From NCBI GenBank assembly GCA_946554445.1, contig CAMNSD010000032.1, forward strand, positions 1-49,390: a stretch of DNA of 49,390 nt, in the 5' to 3' direction. The notes under the pieces are model-generated. The model was not told the origin of the DNA and did not search any database. It was given only the letters and a program-made list of their open reading frames with translations. Both the position numbers and the translations under genes were made by a program. Source of the DNA: an uncultured Lachnospiraceae bacterium (lineage in GTDB: Bacteria; Bacillota; Clostridia; Lachnospirales; Lachnospiraceae). Numbering within the stretch: position 1 is the stretch's first letter; the number at the start of each line of letters is the position of its first letter. This document shows, one piece after another, positions 8,668 to 16,399 of the stretch.

Positions 8668-9216
8668 ATGAAAAAAATGAAATGGTTTGTTTTGGGTGGA
8701 ATTCTCACAGTTATATTATATTTAATAGGAATTGGAACATACACTCGACTGTCATCCGATCCCATTATATTCTTTGCCTCACTTTTCATTGGAATCATTG
8801 TAGTCTCTATTGTTTGTGTGGCATCTGTCATTAAAGCACAGGAATATCTAGATAGGTTTACTGTGTTTTTGGGGGGAATGGTATGGTATCTAGGAATTAT
8901 AATTTTTTCAATATTTGGCCCGACATTCATTGATAGAAGTATTTCTTATCATATTGCCTTTTATGCTGTAGAAGAAAATTACATATATATAGAAGATATT
9001 GAAGAAACCCTTTCCAACGAAATTGTTGAAAAGCGCATACACGATGCACTCGCAACTGGCGTTCTTACTGTAAATGACGACGGCAGCATCAGCCCTACGT
9101 TAAAAGCAAAATTAATTTATTATACATTGAAGCCTCTTGGAGAATTGACCAATTCGATGGACACCTACAATAACATGAAAGAAGATTTTAAAAATGCAGG
9201 AACAAATCAAAAATAA
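8668..9216 (+). CDS. Small membrane protein, unknown function
   Basis: A protein of 182 aa with three predicted membrane helices (about residues 5-24, 33-55 and 66-88) and a soluble C-terminal half with an acidic stretch (YIYIEDIEETLSNE). No family was recognised. ATG 8668 follows ACGAGGA by a good distance, and the frame extends upstream into the regulator gene only as overlap. Base composition is much more AT-rich than the regulator and kinase on either side. Its last 23 bases overlap the next gene, suggesting co-translation of the pair. Confidence 0.75.
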   Translation: MKKMKWFVLGGILTVILYLIGIGTYTRLSSDPIIFFASLFIGIIVVSIVCVASVIKAQEYLDRFTVFLGGMVWYLGIIIFSIFGPTFIDRSISYHIAFYAVEENYIYIEDIEETLSNEIVEKRIHDALATGVLTVNDDGSISPTLKAKLIYYTLKPLGELTNSMDTYNNMKEDFKNAGTNQK

Positions 9217-10738
9217 GGCTTGGAAATACAAACATGAGTTATTCTTATGCTTGGCCGGAATAGTTTATTTTGTATTTTTGTTAAAATATTATCTGATTGA
9301 TTACAATGTTCCAGATTTTAAATTATACTATGATATGTCATCTGCCGGGAAATTGGCTCAGGATGGATTTTCTTCGCTTTTTATATGGTTTGCTTCATTT
9401 GGGGCTGCATGTTATAAACAACTCAACGTATTTAGCTTGATCTTAATGACCTTAGCACTACTAAACACTTCCTTTTTTATAAATGGAATGTTTGTTAATA
9501 AAAATATCCTTTATGCAGTATCTTTAGCGTCTTTATATTCATGCAGTGTATTTTATTATTTTTACGGAAAAATTTTTTATGATTTTCCATTTACAGCATT
9601 TTGCTACAGCTTATGTCTTTTAACAACATTAAAATTATTTAAAAATATTAAAAAAGATAAAAATATCTATAAAAAATGGTGGCTTTTATCAGCTTTAATG
9701 GGATTTACTCTATCATGGAAACCTTATAATATTTTTTGTATTGCAGGTCTGTGCTTTCTTTTGTTAATAAGAAATGAAAGCAGAAATTTCTTATTAACTA
9801 TAATGTGCTCAATCAAAAAGCTTACTAAATCTCTTGTCCTATTTATATTGGGATATGTATGTGGAAATTACAATTTACTAATTAATCCAAAAGAAACCTT
9901 GATAGGACTTACTGCATATCCAGCAAATAGTCAATTCTATCAATTTTTATACGCAAAGACAAAAATACAATGGGATCATATAAATGATTTACCCTTTAAT
10001 CTGTCAGTGATGACAGTTTTAACTATGACAATCTTCCTATTTGTACTACCGATATTATTAAATAAGTTTAAATACTTAAGCATATCTTTTTTCATGACCA
10101 TTTGTCTTTATATTTACATAGAAGGATTTTCCCCTGGATATGCTTGGCATGGGTTTCCCTTTGGTTTATTTATTGTTACATTTGTCATATTTCTGCTGTC
10201 CGATCAAAAAGTATGCAAGGAAAAAATCAGGATGGTTCCTGTCTATTTTGCAATAGTAATACAGATAATTGTATGCTTTTTATTTTACATTCCCTTACAA
10301 GATCGCTGGTATCGTACTACAGAAGAGGCCATCAATATTATGGAACAACAGGAACCAGAAATCTATAAGGATGTTTGCACATTAATCAGTAAAATTAGTA
10401 AATCCTATTATATAATTGACCAACCAATAAAGCGATACAAACCTATTGCTGGCGAACTGAAAAATTATACAGGTCCCGGCATACAAAATACATATTTTAT
10501 GGCAAATAATTATTACTTAGCTACTCCATTAAAAGCAACAAATTATACTGACTGGTGTTTACTCGAACAGCAAGATAATTATTCTGATAATCCTACTGTG
10601 TATCAATACGTGATTTGGATTGTTCCGGACTGTTTTAAAACAATGTCCGATGTTGCCGACATACATATGTATGATAATATGCAGCTTGTGGATATGATTC
10701 ACGGAAAACATTACTCTGTCTATTTATATAAAAAATAA
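9194..10738 (+). CDS. Polytopic membrane protein, possible GT-C-type glycosyltransferase
   Basis: A protein of 514 aa with roughly ten or more hydrophobic helices in the first 380 residues and a soluble C-terminal domain (about 390-514) rich in Tyr and Asn. Topology resembles GT-C or GtrII-like glycosyltransferases that use lipid-linked sugars, with an early acidic loop (YNVPDFKLYYD) between the first two helices. No diagnostic catalytic motif could be named, so the assignment is weak. The gene is strongly AT-rich with AT-ending codons, unlike its neighbours, and starts inside the preceding small membrane protein gene. It is inserted between a response regulator and its likely kinase, suggesting horizontal acquisition. 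Confidence 0.6.
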   Translation: MQEQIKNKAWKYKHELFLCLAGIVYFVFLLKYYLIDYNVPDFKLYYDMSSAGKLAQDGFSSLFIWFASFGAACYKQLNVFSLILMTLALLNTSFFINGMFVNKNILYAVSLASLYSCSVFYYFYGKIFYDFPFTAFCYSLCLLTTLKLFKNIKKDKNIYKKWWLLSALMGFTLSWKPYNIFCIAGLCFLLLIRNESRNFLLTIMCSIKKLTKSLVLFILGYVCGNYNLLINPKETLIGLTAYPANSQFYQFLYAKTKIQWDHINDLPFNLSVMTVLTMTIFLFVLPILLNKFKYLSISFFMTICLYIYIEGFSPGYAWHGFPFGLFIVTFVIFLLSDQKVCKEKIRMVPVYFAIVIQIIVCFLFYIPLQDRWYRTTEEAINIMEQQEPEIYKDVCTLISKISKSYYIIDQPIKRYKPIAGELKNYTGPGIQNTYFMANNYYLATPLKATNYTDWCLLEQQDNYSDNPTVYQYVIWIVPDCFKTMSDVADIHMYDNMQLVDMIHGKHYSVYLYKK

Positions 10739-10776
10739 TATATTTTGCCTATCAAAAAACATTCACGGGGGTAACT

Positions 10777-12201
10777 ATGAGAAAAACACTATATCTCAAA
10801 TTAATACTCGCCTATATCATTTTCGGATTATTTGGGTTCGTTGTCGTAGCTACCTTTGTCTCCGACATGACCATCAGTCATCTGACCAAAGAAAAAGCGG
10901 ATGCCCTCTACCGGGAAGCAACACTGATTGCCAATACCTACGCCACCGACCTGTATAATTCCGAGGCTTCCCTGGAAGCCGTCAAATCACAGCTGGATGC
11001 CCTGGACACATACCTTGACGCCACTATCTGGATCATCAACCCTTCCGGCCGTATGGTCTTGGATTCTTCGGCCCCCGTGGACGTGGAGAATGAAGTGGTG
11101 ATCGAGAATTTCGATCCCACCATCACCGCTGGCTCTTACTATACGGAGGGAAATTTTTTTCAGACATTTAATGAAGAAATGTTGAGCGTATTTGCGCCCA
11201 TCACTTCCAACTATAAGGTGAAAGGTTATGTAGTCATCCATGCTTCCATGATTGGTATACAGGAAGAGACGAATCAGCTTCTGAATATCTCTTATCTGAT
11301 GCTGATCATTCTCTTTTTGCTGTCGCTGATCATCCTGATTTTCTTTACAGAGATTATCTATATCCCTCTGCGTAAGATCACAGAGGCGACAGAGCAGTAT
11401 GCCAGCGGCAACATGCACTATGAATTTAGTGTGGAGAGTGAGGACGAGATGGGCTATCTGGCCGCCACACTCTCCTATATGGCCAGCGAAATTGCCCGTT
11501 CCGAGGACGATCAGAAAAAATTTGTTGCCAACGTTTCCCACGATTTCCGCTCGCCCTTAACCTCCATCAGCGGCTACCTAAAGGCGATGATCGACGGCAC
11601 GATTCCGCCGGAACAATATGAAAAATATCTTACCATCGTATTAAATGAGACAGAACGTCTCACCAAGCTGACCAACAGCCTGCTGACGCTCAATAACCTG
11701 AATACCAAGGGAATGATGCTGAACAGGTCGGACTTTGATATCAATACGATCATCCGTAATGTGGCCGCTTCCTTTGAGGGAACCTGCCGCCAGAAGATGA
11801 TCGGTATCGAACTTGTACTCACGGGCGATGAAATGTATGTGGTTGCAGATATGGATAAGATTCAACAAGTTCTTTATAATCTGTTGGACAATGCTATTAA
11901 ATTCAGCCATCACAATTCCGTGATCAAACTGGAAACAACAGAAAAGCACAATAAGATTTTTGTCAGCGTCAAAGATTCCGGCATCGGAATACCCAAGGAT
12001 GACCTGAAACTGATATGGGACCGCTTTTATAAATCGGATTTATCCCGCGGCAAGGACAAAAAAGGAACCGGGCTCGGTCTGTCCATCACCAAAGAGATTA
12101 TTCAATCCCATGGGGAAAATATCAATGTCATAAGCACAGAAGGGGTAGGAACAGAGTTTATCTTCTCACTGCCCAAGTCTGAGGTTGAGGATGATGATTG
12201 A
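10777..12201 (+). CDS. Membrane sensor histidine kinase
   Basis: A two-component sensor kinase of 474 aa. Order: membrane helix (about 8-30), extracellular sensor (30-170; PAS-like/dCache-like with IWIINPSGRMVLDSS), second helix (about 171-191), HAMP linker (192-245), HisKA dimerisation domain with phosphoacceptor His255 (FVANVSHDFRSPLTSI) and HATPase domain with the N box (QQVLYNLLDNAIKFS), G1 (VKDSGIGIP) and G2 (GTGLGLS). All catalytic motifs are intact. RBS GGGGG lies just upstream. GC content resembles the regulator at 7944-8648 rather than the two genes in between, so I infer these two are the original pair. A terminator overlaps its stop codon. Confidence 0.93.
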   Translation: MRKTLYLKLILAYIIFGLFGFVVVATFVSDMTISHLTKEKADALYREATLIANTYATDLYNSEASLEAVKSQLDALDTYLDATIWIINPSGRMVLDSSAPVDVENEVVIENFDPTITAGSYYTEGNFFQTFNEEMLSVFAPITSNYKVKGYVVIHASMIGIQEETNQLLNISYLMLIILFLLSLIILIFFTEIIYIPLRKITEATEQYASGNMHYEFSVESEDEMGYLAATLSYMASEIARSEDDQKKFVANVSHDFRSPLTSISGYLKAMIDGTIPPEQYEKYLTIVLNETERLTKLTNSLLTLNNLNTKGMMLNRSDFDINTIIRNVAASFEGTCRQKMIGIELVLTGDEMYVVADMDKIQQVLYNLLDNAIKFSHHNSVIKLETTEKHNKIFVSVKDSGIGIPKDDLKLIWDRFYKSDLSRGKDKKGTGLGLSITKEIIQSHGENINVISTEGVGTEFIFSLPKSEVEDDD

Positions 12202-12218
12202 AATACATCATCCTTTTT
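12189..12218 (+). terminator. Intrinsic terminator of the kinase gene
   Basis: GGATGATG (12189-12196) pairs perfectly with CATCATCC (12206-12213), followed by TTTTT. The kinase stop codon TGA at 12199-12201 lies in the loop. The stem also ends just before the stop of the convergent minus-strand operon. Confidence 0.8.
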
Positions 12219-12221
12219 AAT

Positions 12222-12431
12222 TTACCATGCATGTTTTCCGGTATTAATTAGACTATCTATGTCGATGAATGCATTTTCTATTCTTTCTGTATGATACCCC
12301 CAATAATTATCATAAATTTCCTGTGTTATACCACATCTATCCCACTCTTCCAATACGGCCCCTGAGTACATATCTTTATATGACGCATAACATTCCAATA
12401 GATATATAAAAAATTTCATTTCTTCTGTCAT
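12222..12431 (-). CDS. DUF3791-like small protein (second copy)
   Basis: About 69 aa. It matches the DUF3791 pattern: an N-terminal helix EMKFFIYLLECYA, then VLEEWDRCG, and the terminal YHTERIENAFIDID. Its paralogue lies directly upstream. I chose ATG 12431, with GGGG about 8 bases upstream, one base after the stop of the preceding gene. A GTG at 12440 would overlap it by 8 bases. Members sit beside DUF3990 genes and are presumed antitoxins; this is context-based. Confidence 0.72.
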   Translation of the reverse strand: MTEEMKFFIYLLECYASYKDMYSGAVLEEWDRCGITQEIYDNYWGYHTERIENAFIDIDSLINTGKHAW

Positions 12432-12432
12432 T

Positions 12433-12678
12433 TTATTCACCCCGAATGTAAATGGAATTACATGGATTTCCCGTAATCTTTTCCGACTCCCAAATCTCTA
12501 AAATAGCTCCCGCTCCATATTCAGACAGACCACATTCTGCGTCTTCCAACATTTCATGTGTTTTGGAAGAAACAAATTCTCGCAAGGCAGTCATAAGACT
12601 GTATCCATATTTATCCGCTATCATTTTGACAACTTCTTCATTGTAATAATCTATAACCTCTGGTTCTAATCGCTTCAT
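12433..12678 (-). CDS. DUF3791-like small protein (first copy)
   Basis: 81 aa. It carries DUF3791 features: YNEEVVKMIADKYG, ALREFVSSKTHEMLED, and a C-terminal IWESEKITGNPCNS. The start ATG overlaps the stop of the DUF3990 gene by four bases (ATGA), so the two are translationally coupled. Probable antitoxin or immunity partner of DUF3990. It shares only the general pattern with the second copy, so the two diverged long ago. Confidence 0.78.
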   Translation of the reverse strand: MKRLEPEVIDYYNEEVVKMIADKYGYSLMTALREFVSSKTHEMLEDAECGLSEYGAGAILEIWESEKITGNPCNSIYIRGE

Positions 12679-13154
12679 ATCTCAACCGCCTCCATGAAAG
12701 ACAGGATTTTGAGTGCTCTCTCCGTTTTAAAAGCATATTGATCTTTCAGCTTTTGAGGAAGTAATAGTTGAATCGCAATATTTTCCGGAAAATATCCTTT
12801 TATATAATTATTCACAGTACGAATTGCTTGATCATTTGCTACCGGTCCGATGACAATATCATATGTCACATCCATAATTTTGCCTGTACGATTCGCAGAA
12901 ACATATCTGAGCCACTCTTCATCTGGCAAATGAAATGATAAAATATCTAACCCTTCCATTTTATCTTCTTCTACATTAAAAACCGAAACCAAAGGCACAT
13001 TTTCACCACGATTTTTCGCAGTACGAACTGCCCACTTTTTTGCCTGCTCAAAATCACTGGTAAGATAAAACCCTGCACCAAAATCTAGCAATCTTTTTGT
13101 CGGAATAAGCATTGGCTCTTTAATCTCTATATTACTGCCATGATATAAATTCAT
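12675..13154 (-). CDS. DUF3990 protein, ADP-ribosyltransferase-like toxin candidate
   Basis: 159 aa. It begins MNLYHGSN and continues LLDFGAGFYLTSDFEQAKKWA, the DUF3990 signature. His5 and Tyr30 match the first two positions of the H-Y-E ADP-ribosyltransferase triad, in the same order and context (YHGS, GFYLT). The third acidic or polar residue could not be placed with confidence. The RBS is strong (AGGAAAGGAAG). It is the first gene of a three-gene minus-strand operon with two DUF3791 genes. The arrangement resembles a toxin-antitoxin module. Cellular target is unknown. Confidence 0.78.
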   Translation of the reverse strand: MNLYHGSNIEIKEPMLIPTKRLLDFGAGFYLTSDFEQAKKWAVRTAKNRGENVPLVSVFNVEEDKMEGLDILSFHLPDEEWLRYVSANRTGKIMDVTYDIVIGPVANDQAIRTVNNYIKGYFPENIAIQLLLPQKLKDQYAFKTERALKILSFMEAVEI

Positions 13155-13205
13155 TTTTCTTCCTTTCCTAAAACAAGCAGTTTTCTAATGCTGATACAGA
13201 CAGTT

Positions 13206-13703
13206 TCATTTCTCTCCCCACGAAAGCCGATGCAATTCTCCCGCCATCTGCATACCTGCAAAATGATTCTGCCTAAGCGCCTCATACAAAACAACCGCCA
13301 CAGAATTGGCCAAATTTAACGACCGTATTTCCTCCAGCATGGGAATGCGGATGCAGGTCTCTTCATGCTCCACCAGTATCTCCTCCGGAATCCCGGCGCT
13401 CTCTTTGCCAAACATAATATAGTCATCCGGACCGAATGATACATCGGAATAGACCTGTCTCGCTTTCGTGGTAGCAAACCAGATCTTGGCATCCGGGTGC
13501 TTTTCCCGGAACTCCTGATAATTGATATAACGAGTCACATCCAGATGTTCCCAGTAATCCATCCCCGCGCGTTTGATAGACTTTTCATCGAGCCGGAATC
13601 CCAAAGGCTCGATCAGATGAAGCGCCGTACCTGTTGCTACACAGGTACGGCCGATATTTCCCGTATTGGCCGGAATCTCCGGCTGATGTAAAATGATGTT
13701 CAT
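13206..13703 (-). CDS. trmL: tRNA (cytidine/uridine(34)-2'-O)-methyltransferase
   Basis: A SPOUT-class RNA 2'-O-methyltransferase acting on the wobble base of tRNA-Leu. Motifs: N-terminal NIILHQPEIPANTGNIGRTC, middle FGKESAGIPEEIL, and the knot motif IPMLEEIRSLNLANSVAVVLYEALRQ. Length 165 aa from ATG 13703 is typical. GGAGG sits three bases before this ATG (rather tight); the only upstream alternative is a TTG five codons earlier. The start lies 11 bases past the aminotransferase stop, making it the last gene of a four-gene operon. Confidence 0.92.
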   Translation of the reverse strand: MNIILHQPEIPANTGNIGRTCVATGTALHLIEPLGFRLDEKSIKRAGMDYWEHLDVTRYINYQEFREKHPDAKIWFATTKARQVYSDVSFGPDDYIMFGKESAGIPEEILVEHEETCIRIPMLEEIRSLNLANSVAVVLYEALRQNHFAGMQMAGELHRLSWGEK

Positions 13704-13714
13704 AAGCCTCCGAA

Positions 13715-14887
13715 TCAACGTGCCTCGGCACGGAGTCTCTCCACGAAATCCGCCAGTTTCCCGATCGCCAGCTTCAGGCTGTCGAGGGAATATGCATAGG
13801 ATATCCGCAGATACCCCTCACCGCAGTCCCCAAACGCCGTACCCGGCACCACTGCCACTTTTTCTTCATTCAAAAACCGCTCCGCAAATTCCTCGCTGGT
13901 CATGCCAAACTCCTTGATGCAAGGGAACACATAGAACGCCCCGAAAGGCTCGAAGCACTCCAATCCCATTTCCTGAAAGGCATGCATCAGGTAACGTCTT
14001 CTCTGGTTATAGGCCGTCCGCATTTCCTGCACATCCGCATCGCCATTGCGCAGCGCTTCTACCGCCGCATACTGACTGGTGGTAGGTGCGCACATGATCG
14101 CAAATTGATGGAGTTTCACCATCTGTTCCAGAATTTCTCTGGGACCGCAGGCATAACCCAATCTCCATCCCGTCATGGCATAAGCCTTGGAGAATCCGTT
14201 GATCAGGATGGTCCTCTCCCGCATCCCCTCCATCTCTATGATAGACACATGCTTTTCTTTATAAGTCAATTCCGCATAAATCTCGTCAGACATGACAAGT
14301 ATGTCATGTTTTCTGATCACTTCTGCAATCTCTTCCAGATCCTTCCGCTCCATAATGGCTCCCGTAGGGTTATTCGGGAAAGGAAGGATTAGGATCTTGG
14401 TCTTTTCTGTGATGGCGTCTTCCAACTCTTGTGCTGTCAGTCGAAATTCGTTCTCCGCTTTCAATTCGATAACGACCGGCACCCCGCCTGCCATAATAGC
14501 ACAGGGCTCGTAGGAAACGAAACTGGGCTGTGGAATCAACACCTCATCCCCCGGATTGATCACCGCCCGCAGTCCGATATCAATGGCCTCGGAACCGCCC
14601 ACCGTAATCAACACTTCATGCAGGGGATCGTATGTAACGCCCTGTTTTCTCTTGATATAATTACAGATTTCTTCCCGCAGTTCTTTTAAACCGCTGTTGG
14701 ACGTATAGAAGGTACGTCCTTTCTCCAAGGAATAAATACCTTCGTCCCGAATATGCCAGGGTGTATCGAAATCCGGCTCGCCCACGCCGAGGGAGAGCGC
14801 GTCTTCCATCTCGCTGACGATATCAAAGAACTTTCGGATCCCCGAAGGTTTCAAGTTTACAGCTTGTTTTGACAACATATCTCTCAC
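13715..14887 (-). CDS. PLP-dependent class I/II aminotransferase
   Basis: A fold-type I aminotransferase of 390 aa, close to the aspartate/aromatic aminotransferase group. Cofactor residues are visible: GVGEPDFDTP near the N-terminus, VGGSEAIDIGLRA, PFPNNPTGA, MSDEIYAELTY, and the Schiff-base Lys in NGFSKAYAMTGWRLGY. The natural amino donor cannot be read from sequence. Start is GTG 14887, which overlaps the preceding Lrp-type gene by four bases (GTGA) and has GAAGGTG upstream. ATG 14878 is an alternative. Coupling to an Lrp-family gene suggests amino-acid-responsive control. Confidence 0.9.
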   Translation of the reverse strand: MRDMLSKQAVNLKPSGIRKFFDIVSEMEDALSLGVGEPDFDTPWHIRDEGIYSLEKGRTFYTSNSGLKELREEICNYIKRKQGVTYDPLHEVLITVGGSEAIDIGLRAVINPGDEVLIPQPSFVSYEPCAIMAGGVPVVIELKAENEFRLTAQELEDAITEKTKILILPFPNNPTGAIMERKDLEEIAEVIRKHDILVMSDEIYAELTYKEKHVSIIEMEGMRERTILINGFSKAYAMTGWRLGYACGPREILEQMVKLHQFAIMCAPTTSQYAAVEALRNGDADVQEMRTAYNQRRRYLMHAFQEMGLECFEPFGAFYVFPCIKEFGMTSEEFAERFLNEEKVAVVPGTAFGDCGEGYLRISYAYSLDSLKLAIGKLADFVERLRAEAR

Positions 14888-15366
14888 GGTGTCACCTTCT
14901 CTCTGGTATCTTCATATTTCTTAGCCAGGATCGTCCCATGATCCTTATATTTCTTGAGTATAAAATGAGTCGCTGTGCTCAAAACGGAATCCAGCGTTGA
15001 CAGCTTGTCGGACACAAACCCGGAAATCTCTTTCAGGGACTTGCCCTCCAATGTAACGAGCAGATCATATCCACCGGAGATCAAGTAGACGGACGTCACC
15101 TCCGGATATTTGTAGATACGCTCCGCGATGTTATCAAACCCCTGTCCTCTCTGGGGTGTCACGCGCACCTCGATCAATGCAGACACTTTCTCAATGGAAG
15201 TCTTTTCCCAGTCGATCATGGTGTGGTATCCGCAGATAATCCCTTCGTTCTCCATTGCTTCCAGTTCGTTGACCACATCGATCTCCTCAACGCCCAGGAT
15301 GACCGCCAGTTCCTTTAAATCAATACGGCTGTTTCTTTCCACAATCGCCAACAATTCTTCTCTCAT
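14884..15366 (-). CDS. Lrp/AsnC-family transcriptional regulator
   Basis: 160 aa. An N-terminal helix-turn-helix (about 14-55; RIDLKELAVILGVEE, VVNELEAMENEGII) is followed by an AsnC-type ligand-binding (RAM) domain (about 68-145; VTSVYLISGGYDLLVTLEGK). It probably senses an amino acid and controls this operon. Start ATG overlaps the previous gene by four bases and its stop overlaps the next GTG by four, so three genes are tightly coupled. Confidence 0.9.
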   Translation of the reverse strand: MREELLAIVERNSRIDLKELAVILGVEEIDVVNELEAMENEGIICGYHTMIDWEKTSIEKVSALIEVRVTPQRGQGFDNIAERIYKYPEVTSVYLISGGYDLLVTLEGKSLKEISGFVSDKLSTLDSVLSTATHFILKKYKDHGTILAKKYEDTREKVTP

Positions 15367-16370
15367 GATTTTTCCTCCTCTTTTTTACTGAAAATATGAT
15401 ATATCTGATCTGTCTTCGGCATGTCTAAAAAGCGCTTTTCCTCGCCATTATACAGTATCCGGTCATTGCTGTCAGTTGTTTTTCCGACTATAATGGCCGG
15501 TATTCCTGCTTCGGCAAGATCTGTCACCAGCTTTTCCCCGTCCTGCGCCGTCATGATCAGACAGCCGCCCGACAAAAGTTCATAGGGATTTAATGAAAAA
15601 TATTCGCAGATCTCTATGGTCTCCTGCCGCACAGGTAATTTCTTAAGATCAACATACAGTCCAACGCCTGCTCCGGACGCCATCTCCCACAGAGCGGCGA
15701 ATATTCCGCCCCTTGAGACATCGTGCATACCGCAAACGCCGGACTTCACGGCGGTGGCGGCCTCCGGTATGACTGACAGATATCTGTCATAATCGGCTGC
15801 ATCCTCTATCATCCGTGTGGGGAATCTCTGACACAATTCTTCCCGGTATCGTTTTGCGAGCCGTGCTGTTCCTTCCAGTCCAATCCATTTGCTTATCACA
15901 ATGTCCTGACCGGGCGCCGTCCCTGACAGATATTCCTTCTGCGCATGCATCCTTTGTCCGATGCCCGTCACTGTCATCACCGGTTCCCTAACGACTTGCG
16001 TTACTTCGGTGTGTCCGCCCAGAATCTCCACCTGCTGTCCGCTGCATATCTCCTCCGCCTGCTCCATCATCTGCGCGAGTTCCGGCTCCTGTGTCTCTTC
16101 CGGCAGTAAAATTGTAAGCAGCACTCCCACCGGCTTTGCTCCGACAACCGCCACATTATTGAGCGCCATGGGGATTGCATAACGGCCAAGTTCCGTAAGC
16201 GGAGCCGATACCGGCGTTGTGGAGACCACGGTCTCCATGCCGGCTGACTGCGTCAAAATGGCGCAGTCTTTCCCTATCCCTGCGCCACTTACTACTTCTT
16301 CCCTGTGTGTCTTTATCTTTCTAAGGACAGAACGTTTCAAAACGTTCTCCGATATTTTTCCTTGTCTCAT
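15363..16370 (-). CDS. AIR synthase-related protein (HypE/PurM-like fold)
   Basis: 335 aa with the PurM/SelD/HypE ATP-binding architecture. N-terminal half: GAGIGKDCAIL, MALNNVAVVGAKPVGVLLT. A glycine-rich stretch EILGGHTEVT is typical of the fold. C-terminal half: MHDVSRGGIFAALWEMA and LLSGGCLIM. It resembles HypE-related proteins, but the C-terminal Cys tail of HypE is absent and no hydrogenase genes are near. The substrate is unknown. It is translationally coupled to the Lrp-type regulator and aminotransferase. Confidence 0.82.
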   Translation of the reverse strand: MRQGKISENVLKRSVLRKIKTHREEVVSGAGIGKDCAILTQSAGMETVVSTTPVSAPLTELGRYAIPMALNNVAVVGAKPVGVLLTILLPEETQEPELAQMMEQAEEICSGQQVEILGGHTEVTQVVREPVMTVTGIGQRMHAQKEYLSGTAPGQDIVISKWIGLEGTARLAKRYREELCQRFPTRMIEDAADYDRYLSVIPEAATAVKSGVCGMHDVSRGGIFAALWEMASGAGVGLYVDLKKLPVRQETIEICEYFSLNPYELLSGGCLIMTAQDGEKLVTDLAEAGIPAIIVGKTTDSNDRILYNGEEKRFLDMPKTDQIYHIFSKKEEEKS

Positions 16371-16399
16371 CTTCTCTATGCCTAACCGTATCCGGACAC

